Made by a program: the position numbers and the translations under genes | In this document: positions 8,976 through 16,727 of the stretch, in pieces | Layout: every line of letters starts with the position of its first letter | Position numbering within the stretch: the first letter of the stretch is position 1 | Assembly (NCBI RefSeq): GCF_002155965.1 | Contig: NZ_MUMH01000093.1 | Coordinates: 1-47,683, forward strand | DNA from: Allokutzneria sp. NRRL B-24872 | GTDB taxonomy: Bacteria; Actinomycetota; Actinomycetes; Mycobacteriales; Pseudonocardiaceae | DNA: 47,683 bases | Reading direction: 5' to 3' | Notes under the pieces: generated by a model | Told to the model about the DNA's origin: nothing | What the model saw: only the letters and a program-made list of their open reading frames with translations | The model's database searches: none

Positions 8976-9688
8976 CCCGCATGCGCAAGGCTCTCGTGAT
9001 CACGGCCGTGGTCGTCCTCATCGCCGGGATCGGCGTCTTCGGGCTCTACCAGCTCACCAACTCCCGCACCTACCAGCTCTTCGGCGAGCTGGTGCACCGC
9101 GTGCAGACGCCGGAGAAGGTCGTGGCGCTGACCCTCGACGACGGGCCGACCGACCTCGCCCCTGAGGTGCTGCGCCAGCTGGCCGAGCTGCGCGTGCCCG
9201 CGACCTTCTACCTCAACGGCAGCGACCTCGCCGCACGGCCCCACCTGGGCAAACAGATCCGCGTGGCGGGCCACGAGCTGGCCAACCACAGCTACTCCCA
9301 CCAGCGGATGGCCCTCGTCGGCCCGGAGTTCGTGCGGCGCGAGGTCGAGGACACCGACCGGGAGCTGCGCGCGGCCGGGCAGGACGGGGAGATCACTTTC
9401 CGGCCGCCGTTCGGCAAGAAGCTGTGGACGCTGCCGAGCTACCTCGCCGAGCACAACCGCGTCACCGTTATGTGGGACGTGGAGCCGGACTCCGGGGTGG
9501 ACCACGACGCCGCCACGATCGTGCGGACCACGCTGGAGCAGACCCGTCCCGGTTCGATCATCCTGATGCACGTGATGTACCCGAGCCGGGCCCAGTCGCG
9601 CGCCGCGATCCCCGGCATCGTCAGCGGGCTGCGCGAACAGGGGTATCGGTTCGTTACCGTGTCGGAGCTGCTCAAGCTCGGGAAATAG
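8972..9688 (+). CDS. Membrane-anchored polysaccharide deacetylase (CE4 family)
   Basis: About 238 residues. The N-terminus has one membrane segment (ALVITAVVVLIAGIGVFGLYQL) followed by a NodB-homology domain facing outward. CE4 motifs are visible: LTLDDGPTD (catalytic Asp and metal Asp), NHSYSH (metal histidines), RPPFGKK, and LMHVM near the C-terminus. It should remove acetyl groups from N-acetylated sugars in the envelope. The GTG at 8972 overlaps the stop of the preceding GNAT gene; an ATG at 8981 would remove only three residues. Confidence 0.87.
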   Translation: MTRMRKALVITAVVVLIAGIGVFGLYQLTNSRTYQLFGELVHRVQTPEKVVALTLDDGPTDLAPEVLRQLAELRVPATFYLNGSDLAARPHLGKQIRVAGHELANHSYSHQRMALVGPEFVRREVEDTDRELRAAGQDGEITFRPPFGKKLWTLPSYLAEHNRVTVMWDVEPDSGVDHDAATIVRTTLEQTRPGSIILMHVMYPSRAQSRAAIPGIVSGLREQGYRFVTVSELLKLGK

Positions 9689-9701
9689 GTATTTTCTGAT
9701 C

Positions 9702-10553
9702 ATGTCCTCGGTCGGCAACCGCCTCGTCGAGTCCACAAAGGACCACGCGGCGGCGTGCTGGCCGGAGCACGACTGGTCGGTGGCCCGCTACCGGCACGGC
9801 GCCTTCCACGACGTGCTCGTGCTGCCCGAGGTGGTCGCCAGGATCGCCACCGACGCCGAGCGCGTCGCCCGCGAGCACCGCACCGCCCAGCTGCTCAACG
9901 GCATCGAGCTCCCGTTCGCCGTGCCGAAGCCGCTGTCGGAGCCGCGCACGCACGACGGGCGCACCGGAGTGCTGGTGTCGCGGCTGGCCGGGCAGTTCCA
10001 CCCCGACATCCCGTGGGCCGAGGCGGCGGCGGAGTTCGCGGAAGCGCTCGACGCGCTGTCCTCGATCACACCGCCGCCCGGTCTGCCCGCACCGCGCGTG
10101 TGGTGCGGCGGCGAGCGCTGGCCCGCCGTGGTGATGGACGACCTGGTGCCGCTGCTGCCCAGGGACCTCCGCGACACCGCCGCCGAGATCGTCGCGGCCG
10201 TGATCGTCACCGAGTTCCGCGCCCCCGTCCGCCTCGTGCACGGTGACTTCGGGCCGCACAACCTGTTGTGGCGCGACGGAAGGATCAGCGGGCTCTTCGA
10301 CTGGGACCACCTCTGCGCCGGAGACCCCGCGATCGACCTCGCTCCGCTCGTGGGGATCTACGGTGCCGCGCACGTCGCGGAGATCACCGACCCCGTCACG
10401 CTCGACCGCGCCATGACGCACCGCGCGACGCTGTCCCTCCAGGTCGCCGCGGCCGGTCAGCTCGCTGGCAACCCGGCACTGCGCGAGCACGCGCTGAACA
10501 ACTTCGTCACCCGGGCCCGCGCCGAGACCCTTCGCGATCCAGGCACCGGTTAA
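9702..10553 (+). CDS. Aminoglycoside phosphotransferase-fold (APH family) protein
   Basis: A 283-residue kinase-fold protein. The catalytic loop VHGDFGPHNLLW (about residues 178-189) and the metal-binding FDWDHLCAGDPAID segment are typical of the APH superfamily, which phosphorylates antibiotics, sugars or small alcohols. The putative -10 TATTTT (9690-9695) sits six bases before the ATG, so it may be expressed independently of the deacetylase just upstream. The substrate is unknown; an antibiotic-resistance role should not be assumed. Confidence 0.82.
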   Translation: MSSVGNRLVESTKDHAAACWPEHDWSVARYRHGAFHDVLVLPEVVARIATDAERVAREHRTAQLLNGIELPFAVPKPLSEPRTHDGRTGVLVSRLAGQFHPDIPWAEAAAEFAEALDALSSITPPPGLPAPRVWCGGERWPAVVMDDLVPLLPRDLRDTAAEIVAAVIVTEFRAPVRLVHGDFGPHNLLWRDGRISGLFDWDHLCAGDPAIDLAPLVGIYGAAHVAEITDPVTLDRAMTHRATLSLQVAAAGQLAGNPALREHALNNFVTRARAETLRDPGTG

Positions 10554-10554
10554 T

Positions 10555-10577
10555 CCCCGTGCTCGCAGGGCACGGGG
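10555..10577 (+). terminator. Short GC-rich hairpin after the APH gene
   Basis: CCCCGTGC (10555-10562) pairs exactly with GCACGGGG (10570-10577) across a 7-nt loop, one base after the APH stop codon. It ends five bases before the putative -10 of the next gene. Confidence 0.55.
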
Positions 10578-10581
10578 CGCA

Positions 10582-10587
10582 TAGGGT
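10582..10587 (+). promoter_or_regulatory. Putative -10 of a leaderless promoter
   Basis: TAGGGT ends seven bases before the ATG at 10595, with no ribosome-binding site between them. Confidence 0.45.
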
Positions 10588-10594
10588 CGCGCCC

Positions 10595-11581
10595 ATGAGG
10601 GACCTGACACAGCTGCCCAAGGCCCACCTGCACGTGCACCTGGAGAGCACGATCCGGTGGCAGACGCTGCACGAGATCGGCGCGGCCAACGGGGTCGAGG
10701 TCCCCGCGCACCTCGGCGACGGCAGCACGAGCTTCACCGGTTTCCGCGAGTTCGCCGACGCCAACTCGATCATCCGCAGCTGCCTGCTGCGCCCGGAGGA
10801 CTTCACCAGGATCGCCGTGGAGTTCTGCGAGGACGAGGCCGCGCAGGGCACCCGCTACGTCGAGGTCACCTTCACCGCCGCGGCGCACGGCGAACGGCTC
10901 GGCGACCTGGAGATGCCGCTCGAAGCCGTGCTGCGCGGGCTCGACGAGGGCCAGCGCCGCAACGACATCGTCTGCCGGGTGATCCTGGACCACTCGCGCA
11001 GGCGCTCCGTCGACCGCGCGTGGAACACCCTCAAGCTCGCCAAGGCCCACGATGCGGTGATCGGCATCGGCATGGCGGGCGAGGAGAGCTACCCGCTCGC
11101 CCCGTTCGTCGAGGTGATCGCCGCGGCCAAGGAGGCGGGACTGGAGCTGCTGCACCACGCCGGCGAGGACTGCGGCGCGGACAGCATCCGCGAGGCGCTC
11201 CACAGTGGACAGACCGCGCGCCTCGGGCACGGCGTGCGCGTGCTCGACGACCCCTCGCTCGTCGCCGAGGTCCGCGACCGCGGTGTGCCGCTCGAAGTCT
11301 GCCCGTCCTCCAACGTGATCCTCGGCGTCGCTCCGTCGCTCGCCGCGCACCCGTTCCCCCGGCTCGTCGACGCCGGGCTGATCGTCACGCTCAACACCGA
11401 CATCCCCAACATGATGGGTATCTCGCTGAGCGACGAGTACGCCCGCGTGCGCGACACCTTCGGCTACTCCGACACCGACATGGCCCGCTTCGCCCGCGCC
11501 GGGGTCGACGCGTCCTTCGCCCCCGAGCCCCTCAAGACCCGCCTCCACAACGAGATCACCCACTGGCTCGACCACCCCTAG
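10595..11581 (+). CDS. Adenosine deaminase-family amidohydrolase with altered substrate-binding residue
   Basis: A 328-residue TIM-barrel metal-dependent deaminase. Metal-binding HLHVHL near residue 12, the catalytic HHAGEDCG segment, RLGHGV, VCPSSN and LNTD are present in the family order. Two positions depart from classical adenosine deaminase: the usual TDDP is TDIP here, replacing the second Asp that contacts the purine, and HLEG/HLDG is HLES. It therefore keeps the zinc chemistry but may act on another aminopurine or related compound. The ATG at 10595 is supported by the upstream -10. It is convergent with the luciferase-like gene across an inverted repeat. Confidence 0.82.
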   Translation: MRDLTQLPKAHLHVHLESTIRWQTLHEIGAANGVEVPAHLGDGSTSFTGFREFADANSIIRSCLLRPEDFTRIAVEFCEDEAAQGTRYVEVTFTAAAHGERLGDLEMPLEAVLRGLDEGQRRNDIVCRVILDHSRRRSVDRAWNTLKLAKAHDAVIGIGMAGEESYPLAPFVEVIAAAKEAGLELLHHAGEDCGADSIREALHSGQTARLGHGVRVLDDPSLVAEVRDRGVPLEVCPSSNVILGVAPSLAAHPFPRLVDAGLIVTLNTDIPNMMGISLSDEYARVRDTFGYSDTDMARFARAGVDASFAPEPLKTRLHNEITHWLDHP

Positions 11582-11597
11582 GTCCCAGCCGCCGTTT

Positions 11598-11673
11598 CGC
11601 GTTTTGGCTACGTGTTGTGATTCGGGAGCGCTCTCATTCACAACGCGTTGCCAAAACGCGTTGCCAAAACGCG
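11598..11673. repeat. Intergenic 23-bp inverted repeat with extra tandem half-copy
   Basis: Arms 11598-11620 and 11638-11660 match at 21 of 23 positions around a 17-nt loop containing GGGAGCGCTCTC. A further GCCAAAACGCG copy follows at 11663-11673. The element lies between two convergent genes and could act as a bidirectional terminator. Related arms occur at 47423-47485, and the same 12-nt loop core occurs at 47623-47634 on the opposite strand. Confidence 0.75.
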
Positions 11674-11688
11674 TGGGTGGGGGTGGGG

Positions 11689-12522
11689 TTAGCGGAGGGT
11701 GCGGGCGGCTGCGGCGAGGTCTTCGGGCTGAGCGCCAGCGACGAGCACGTGGGCGACGCCCAGCTCCGCCAGGCGCGCCAAGGCGTCGGACCACTGTTCG
11801 GCGGAACCGGAGAGGATGCCCGCTCCGACGTCCGTGCGCAGCACCACGGGCTTTCCGGCCGCGACCGCGATGTCGGCGGCGAGTGAGTCGAAGTCGTTGC
11901 GGTAGGGGTGAATCCCGTCGCCGACCCGCGCGGCACGACGAGCCCCGGCAGGCGTGGTGTAGCCGATGACGACCGGAATCCCGTTGCTCTGCAAGGGCTT
12001 CGGGCCGATGTCAGCGGCCGGGATCTCGTAGTGGGCACCGGAGTGCGTCACGGGGTCGGGCCCCCACACCGCGCGCATCGCCGCCACGTGGTCGTCCAGC
12101 GCGACCCCCGTGCGCTCACGCGGCACTCCGGCAACGGCGAACTCCTCGGCCATCCACCCCGAGGTCAGCCCGGCGATGACCCGGCCTTCGGAGAGCTGGT
12201 CCACCGTCGCGAGCCGCCGCGCCAGCAGCACGGGCGGGTGGTAGAGCGCGTTGATCGCGCTGGTGCCCAACAGGACGCGCTCGGTGCGCGCGGCGATGAA
12301 GGTCAGCGTCTCGATCGGGTCGAACACGCACGAGTACGCCTCGGCGGGCAGGGTCACCGGGACCGGCACGCCCGGCATGTCCACGGCCGCGTGCGGGCGC
12401 AGCCACCGGTCCATCACCCACACCGAGTCGAGCCCGGCGGCCTCCGCGCGCACGGCCTGCGCGACCAGTTCCCGCGCGTCCACGCGCGCCCCACCGTTGC
12501 CCAGAGCCAGTCCGACCAGCAC
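11689..12522 (-). CDS. Luciferase-like (F420-dependent type) flavin oxidoreductase
   Basis: A 277-residue bacterial-luciferase-fold protein. AEAAGLDSVWVMDRW, the segment FIAARTERVLLGTSAINALYHPPVLLARRLATVDQLS (in parts), and GRVIAGLTSGWMAEEFAVAGVP are classic LLM-class F420-dependent oxidoreductase features. A later domain includes KPLQSNGIPVVIGY. The GTG at 12522 is preferred over the adjacent GTG at 12525 because GGAGGT then sits five bases upstream. It is divergent from the P450/terpene synthase pair and could take part in that pathway, but nothing proves it. FMN rather than F420 dependence is possible. Confidence 0.82.
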   Translation of the reverse strand: MLVGLALGNGGARVDARELVAQAVRAEAAGLDSVWVMDRWLRPHAAVDMPGVPVPVTLPAEAYSCVFDPIETLTFIAARTERVLLGTSAINALYHPPVLLARRLATVDQLSEGRVIAGLTSGWMAEEFAVAGVPRERTGVALDDHVAAMRAVWGPDPVTHSGAHYEIPAADIGPKPLQSNGIPVVIGYTTPAGARRAARVGDGIHPYRNDFDSLAADIAVAAGKPVVLRTDVGAGILSGSAEQWSDALARLAELGVAHVLVAGAQPEDLAAAARTLR

Positions 12523-12754
12523 CACGCACCTCCTCGGAGTGAGCGCAGGGTAGCCCACCGTCACATTCATGAAAAGACAAGACTCATAGCAACAACATTT
12601 CGGACAAGAGCGAAAAACAACATACATGAAGATCGCTTCAAGGAAACACTCGATCGTCGTATTCCAATTTCTCCAGACATCGCCGTAGCGTCGGCGTTTG
12701 CCAACACGCGCTCGACGAAATTCTGCACCCTTCGGACAGAGCCGAGGTTTTCTG

Positions 12755-14104
12755 ATGACCAGCACGCGCACGTACCGGTTGGGCGCCGCGCCGGGTGGAA
12801 TTCCCTTCCTGGGAAACGCCCTGCAAATTTTCCGAAACCCACTCACTTTTCTGCCTGACCTGCGCCACCGGGGCGACCTGGTCACGCTGAAGCTCGGCCG
12901 CGAGACCGTCTACATGGCCGTCACCCACGACGTGGTGCAGGAGGTCCTGCACAACCCGCGCGTCTTCGACAAGGGCGGCGAGTTCATCGAGAAGATGCGC
13001 CTGCTGCTCGGTGACGGGGTCGGCACGTGCAGCGTGACCACGCACAAGAGGCAGCGGCGGTTCATCCAGCCCGCCTTCCAGAAGGCCAAGCTCGAGCGCT
13101 ACTCCACCGTCATGCAGGAGCGCGTCGGCGAGCTCATCGACTCCTGGCACGAGGGCCAGCGCGTCGACGTCGGCACCGAGCTGAGCAAGCTGACCGCGCG
13201 CGTCACCGCGCAGGCGATGTTCTCCTCCGACATCGGCGCCGACGCGATCGCCGAGGTCCAGCGCTGCTTCCCGGTGGTCTGGAAGGGCATCTACCGGCGG
13301 ATGATCCTGCCGGTCCCGCTGCTGCACTCCGCGCCGACCAAGTCCAACAAGGCCTACCACGAGGCGCTTCAGGGCCTGGAGGGCGTGATCAGCGAGATGG
13401 TCGCGGCCTACCGCGCCGACCCGCGCAAGGACCGCGACGACATCCTCTCGATCCTGCTCTCGGCCAAGGACGAGGAGACCGGCGAAGGGCTCACCGACGA
13501 GGGCGTCCGCGATGAGCTGATGACCATCCTGGCCGCCGGGGTGGAGACTCCCGCCTCCGGCCTGACCTGGGCCTTCTACCTGCTCGGGCAGAACCCCGAC
13601 GTCGAGCGCGAACTGCTCAAGGAGGTCGACGAGGTGCTCGGCGGGCGCACCGCGGGCTTCGACGACGTGGCCTCGCTGCCCTACACCACCCGGGTGGCCA
13701 CCGAGGCGCTGCGCATGTACCCGCCGGTCTGGTTCATCACCCGCAGGACCACCCAGGACACCACCCTCGCCGGGCACCCGATTCCCGGCGGAACGAGCAT
13801 CCTGTTCAGCCCGTACGCACTGCACCGCGATCCCGATCTCTTCTCCGACCCGGACGAGTTCATTCCTGACCGGTGGCTCCCGGAGAATGTCAGAAAATTG
13901 CCGAAAAACGCGCCGATCATGTTCAGCGGCGGCAGCAGGAAGTGCCTCGGCGACGTCCTCGCGAACCACGAGATGACGATTGCACTGGCCTCGATCGCGG
14001 CACGCTACCGATTGCGCCCGGTACCCGGCCACACCATTCGACCGGTGGCGAAGGCCGAATTGACCACGGGCCCGCTGCCCATGACCGTGGAGGGCCGAGG
14101 GTGA
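12755..14104 (+). CDS. Cytochrome P450 coupled to a terpene synthase
   Basis: A 449-residue P450. The haem-binding loop is FSGGSRKCLG (Cys about residue 397), the I-helix oxygen-activation segment is AAGVETPASG, and the K-helix ExxR is EALR. The N-terminus (APGGIPFLGNALQIF) resembles soluble actinomycete P450s of the pentalenene-oxygenase type. The ATG at 12755 follows GAGG by seven bases. The stop overlaps the GTG start of the terpene synthase (GTGA), so the enzyme probably oxidises the terpene made by its partner. No ferredoxin or ferredoxin reductase gene is adjacent. Confidence 0.93.
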   Translation: MTSTRTYRLGAAPGGIPFLGNALQIFRNPLTFLPDLRHRGDLVTLKLGRETVYMAVTHDVVQEVLHNPRVFDKGGEFIEKMRLLLGDGVGTCSVTTHKRQRRFIQPAFQKAKLERYSTVMQERVGELIDSWHEGQRVDVGTELSKLTARVTAQAMFSSDIGADAIAEVQRCFPVVWKGIYRRMILPVPLLHSAPTKSNKAYHEALQGLEGVISEMVAAYRADPRKDRDDILSILLSAKDEETGEGLTDEGVRDELMTILAAGVETPASGLTWAFYLLGQNPDVERELLKEVDEVLGGRTAGFDDVASLPYTTRVATEALRMYPPVWFITRRTTQDTTLAGHPIPGGTSILFSPYALHRDPDLFSDPDEFIPDRWLPENVRKLPKNAPIMFSGGSRKCLGDVLANHEMTIALASIAARYRLRPVPGHTIRPVAKAELTTGPLPMTVEGRG

Positions 14105-15162
14105 CCCACACGGAGTCCCCGTCCGAGCTGCACCCGTGGCCGGAACCCGACCACCCGCTGCTGGCGATCACCCCCGTCGTCTCCGCGCACCGCGCGGAGC
14201 TGGAGCGGCACATCCTCGCCTGGGCCGACGACTACGACCTGCTGGACGACGCGCAGGCGCGGGCCAAGCTCGCGGGCACCCGGCTCGGTGAGCTGGTCGC
14301 CCGCTCCTACCCGCTGATCGAGCCGGAGCGCCTTCGCGCCGTCGCGGGCTGGTTCACCTGGGCCTTCGTCATCGACGACTGCTTCGACGGGGACAGCCTC
14401 GCCGGGAGTGATCACGACGCTGTGGCCGGTCGGATGCTGCTCGTGCTCACCCCAGACGCTTCGCGGGCGCCAGCGACCACGCGGCTGGACGCGCTGCTCT
14501 CCGAGGTCTGGCACGGCCTCGCCGCCGATCGGAGCCCGGCGTGGCGGATGCGCTTCAGCCTGCACATGACGCACTTCCTGGCCGCGTTCAAGTACGAGTC
14601 GCTCAACCGCGGCACCGGCCACACACCCGAACTGCGCGGCTACGCCCAGCTCCGGCGCTCCTCCGGCGGCATCACGCCGTCGCTGGACCTGCTGGAGGCC
14701 GCGACCGGGCGCGAGGTCCCCGCCCTGCTGCACGAGACCGACCAGCTCCGCGCGATGTACAACCACGCCGCCGACGTCGTGGTGTGGGTCAACGACATCG
14801 TGTCGCTGCGCAAGGAACTCGTGGCCGGGGAGACGACCAACGGCGTGCTCGTGCTCGCCCGCGAACGCGGCGGCGGCCTCCAGGACGCGGTCGACGCCGT
14901 CTACCGCAGAGTCGCTTGGCACGTCGAGGAGTTCCACCGCGCCGAGGCCGAGCTGGCGGCGATCTCCGACGACTGGCTGGGCCTGGGCGCGGCCGAACGC
15001 GCCGCGCTCGCGGACTTCACGCACGGGCTGCGGGCGTGGATGCGCGGCAATCTCGACTGGTCGCGCGGGACCCACCGCTACCAGGTGCCCGACGGGGTCC
15101 GGCTCAGCACGGACACCTCGCTGGTCAGGCCCCCGGGAGCACGACCCGGTAGTGGGTGGTGA
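14101..15162 (+). CDS. Class I terpene synthase (sesquiterpene-type)
   Basis: A 353-residue terpene cyclase. The metal-binding acidic motif is D92-D93-C-F-D96, the NSE triad is N231, S235 and E239 in NDIVSLRKE, R185 sits 46 positions before the triad where the diphosphate sensor is expected, and R326-Y327 forms the C-terminal RY pair. All catalytic parts are present, so it should be active on a prenyl diphosphate, probably farnesyl diphosphate. The product cannot be read from sequence. It starts at GTG overlapping the P450 stop by 4 bp, and its last 38 bp overlap the convergent phosphoesterase gene. No prenyltransferase lies nearby. Confidence 0.93.
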   Translation: MTHTESPSELHPWPEPDHPLLAITPVVSAHRAELERHILAWADDYDLLDDAQARAKLAGTRLGELVARSYPLIEPERLRAVAGWFTWAFVIDDCFDGDSLAGSDHDAVAGRMLLVLTPDASRAPATTRLDALLSEVWHGLAADRSPAWRMRFSLHMTHFLAAFKYESLNRGTGHTPELRGYAQLRRSSGGITPSLDLLEAATGREVPALLHETDQLRAMYNHAADVVVWVNDIVSLRKELVAGETTNGVLVLARERGGGLQDAVDAVYRRVAWHVEEFHRAEAELAAISDDWLGLGAAERAALADFTHGLRAWMRGNLDWSRGTHRYQVPDGVRLSTDTSLVRPPGARPGSGW

Positions 15163-15904
15163 GCCGGTTCTCCTCGTCGAGCACGTGGAAGGCCAGCCCG
15201 GGCGGCAGCTCGGTGCTGGCCGTCCCGTGCTCCCACGGCAGCAGTCCCGTCGACACCACGCCGGGCGCGACCAGCAACGGCCGCCCGGCGAAGGTCGTCG
15301 CGGCGGCCGCGTGCGCGTGCCCGCAGAGCACTCCGGCGACCCTCGGGTGCTTCTCGATCACCCGGGCCAGCCGGTCGGCGCCGCGCATGCCGAGCGCGTC
15401 GATGAACGGGTCGTGCAGCCGCACCGGCGGGTGGTGCACGCAGATCAGCGCGGGCGCCTCCGGGGAGACCTCGGTCAGCCGCTCGTCGAGCCAGGTGATC
15501 GTGTCGTCGTCCAGCAGGCCCTCGTCGCGGCCGGGGATCACCGAGTCGCACAGCAGGAACACCGCGCCGCCGACCTCGCGCACCCGGTTGATCGGCGAGT
15601 CCGTGCCGGTCGGGTCATCCCCTTCGGGATCGTCGGAGAAACCCTTGCGCAGCAACACTTCGCGGAAGTTGCTGCGCGCGTCGTGGTTGCCGGGGACGAT
15701 CAGCACCGGCACGTCGGCGGAGAGCACCTCGCGCGCCAGCTCGTACTCGGCCTCGCTGCCGTGGTCGGTGATGTCACCGCTGACCACGATCGCGTCCACC
15801 GGCTCGGCGAGGCCCCTGATGTAGTCCATCACCGCCTTCGCCCGCCCGGTGGCGTGGTCCTCGCCGTCGAAGTGGGTGTCGCTGACGTGCGCGATGACGA
15901 TCAT
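15125..15904 (-). CDS. Calcineurin-like metallophosphoesterase (CpdA-type)
   Basis: A 259-residue protein with all motifs of the calcineurin-like two-metal phosphoesterases: SDTHFDG at the N-terminus, GDITDHG, PGNHDAR, CVHHPP and CGHAHAA. It resembles 3',5'-cyclic nucleotide phosphodiesterases of the CpdA/Icc group, though many relatives act on other phosphoesters. GAGGGGGAG lies four bases before the ATG. It is the last gene of a three-gene run with the SCO1664-like and DUF3090 genes, 28 bp after the former. Confidence 0.88.
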   Translation of the reverse strand: MIVIAHVSDTHFDGEDHATGRAKAVMDYIRGLAEPVDAIVVSGDITDHGSEAEYELAREVLSADVPVLIVPGNHDARSNFREVLLRKGFSDDPEGDDPTGTDSPINRVREVGGAVFLLCDSVIPGRDEGLLDDDTITWLDERLTEVSPEAPALICVHHPPVRLHDPFIDALGMRGADRLARVIEKHPRVAGVLCGHAHAAAATTFAGRPLLVAPGVVSTGLLPWEHGTASTELPPGLAFHVLDEENRLTTHYRVVLPGA

Positions 15905-15932
15905 CGGTCTCCCCCTCGGCAGGGTCAGGGCG

Positions 15933-16727
15933 TCAGAAGGCGGGCCACGGGATCGCGGGCCACTCGCCGGAGGGCTCCGGGAAGACGCCGGTCTCCAGCA
16001 ACCGGGATATCCGGTCCTCGGTCGCCCGAACCTCCTTGCGCGTGAGGTGTTCGGCCAGCGACTCGCCGAGATCGCCCGCCAGCCGCTCGCGCAGCACCGT
16101 CAGCACCTCGGGCACCTGCTCCGGCAGCGGCTGGCCGACCCAGCCCCAGAGCACCGTGCGCAGCTTGTCCTCGTGGTGCAGGCAGATCCCGTGGTCCACG
16201 CCGTAGACCGCGCCGTCCTTGGCGTGCAGCACGTGCCCGCCCTTGCGGTCGGCGTTGTTGAGCACGACGTCCAGCACCGCGAGCAGCCGCGTGCTCGGGT
16301 GGTCGGCGTGCACGAGCACCGCCGGATCGCCGAAGCGGTCGTGCGCCTCCAGCACCGTGCGCCAGCCCTCGGGCACCGCGTCCGGGGAGATCACGTCGAC
16401 GAGGTCGGCCTCGGGCTCGACGTCGACCCAGAGCTGGACCATGCCGGGCCCGAAGGGGCCGTCGCGCAGCACCGTCGGCGGGACCAGACCCCAGCCGGTC
16501 GCGTCGGAGACCAGGTAGCTGGCCACCTCGCGGCCGGCCAGGGTGCCGTCGGGGAAGTCCCACAGCGGGCGCTCGCCGCGGATCGGCTTGTAGACCGCCT
16601 CCGCGTGGACGCCCTCGTGGCTGATCGAGCCGAACAGCGTGGCGTTGGACGCGTCGACCAACCGCCCCTGCACCTCGATGCGGCCGTGCCGCACCAGCTC
16701 CAGCGCGCCCGGCTCGTCAGGGCGCAC
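15933..16727 (-). CDS. SCO1664-family protein, distantly PI3/4-kinase-like
   Basis: A 264-residue actinobacterial conserved protein. Kinase-like features are seen: a lysine in EAVYKPIRGERPLWDFP, a catalytic-loop-like LDVVLNNADRKGGHVL, and a metal-binding-like AVYGVDHGICLHHEDKLRTVLW. The family is described as related to phosphatidylinositol kinases and is usually found with DUF3090 and an MSMEG_4193-type phosphatase. The GTG at 16727 shares one base with the DUF3090 stop codon, showing tight coupling. The substrate is unknown. Confidence 0.85.
   Translation of the reverse strand: MRPDEPGALELVRHGRIEVQGRLVDASNATLFGSISHEGVHAEAVYKPIRGERPLWDFPDGTLAGREVASYLVSDATGWGLVPPTVLRDGPFGPGMVQLWVDVEPEADLVDVISPDAVPEGWRTVLEAHDRFGDPAVLVHADHPSTRLLAVLDVVLNNADRKGGHVLHAKDGAVYGVDHGICLHHEDKLRTVLWGWVGQPLPEQVPEVLTVLRERLAGDLGESLAEHLTRKEVRATEDRISRLLETGVFPEPSGEWPAIPWPAF

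Noticed and set aside
9702-10553. APH-fold protein as an aminoglycoside resistance enzyme
   Set aside because: The motifs show only the kinase fold. Most members of this superfamily in actinomycetes are not resistance enzymes and no resistance context is seen.
11624-11635. GGGAGCGCTCTC as a CebR/CelR cellulose-utilisation operator
   Set aside because: It is close to the consensus TGGGAGCGCTCCCA but lies in a hairpin loop between two convergent gene ends, where an operator would have no promoter to control.
11675-11688. G-rich run that could form a G-quadruplex
   Set aside because: Only three G-runs are close together, and the fourth lies eight bases on, inside the gene end. In such G-rich DNA this is not notable.
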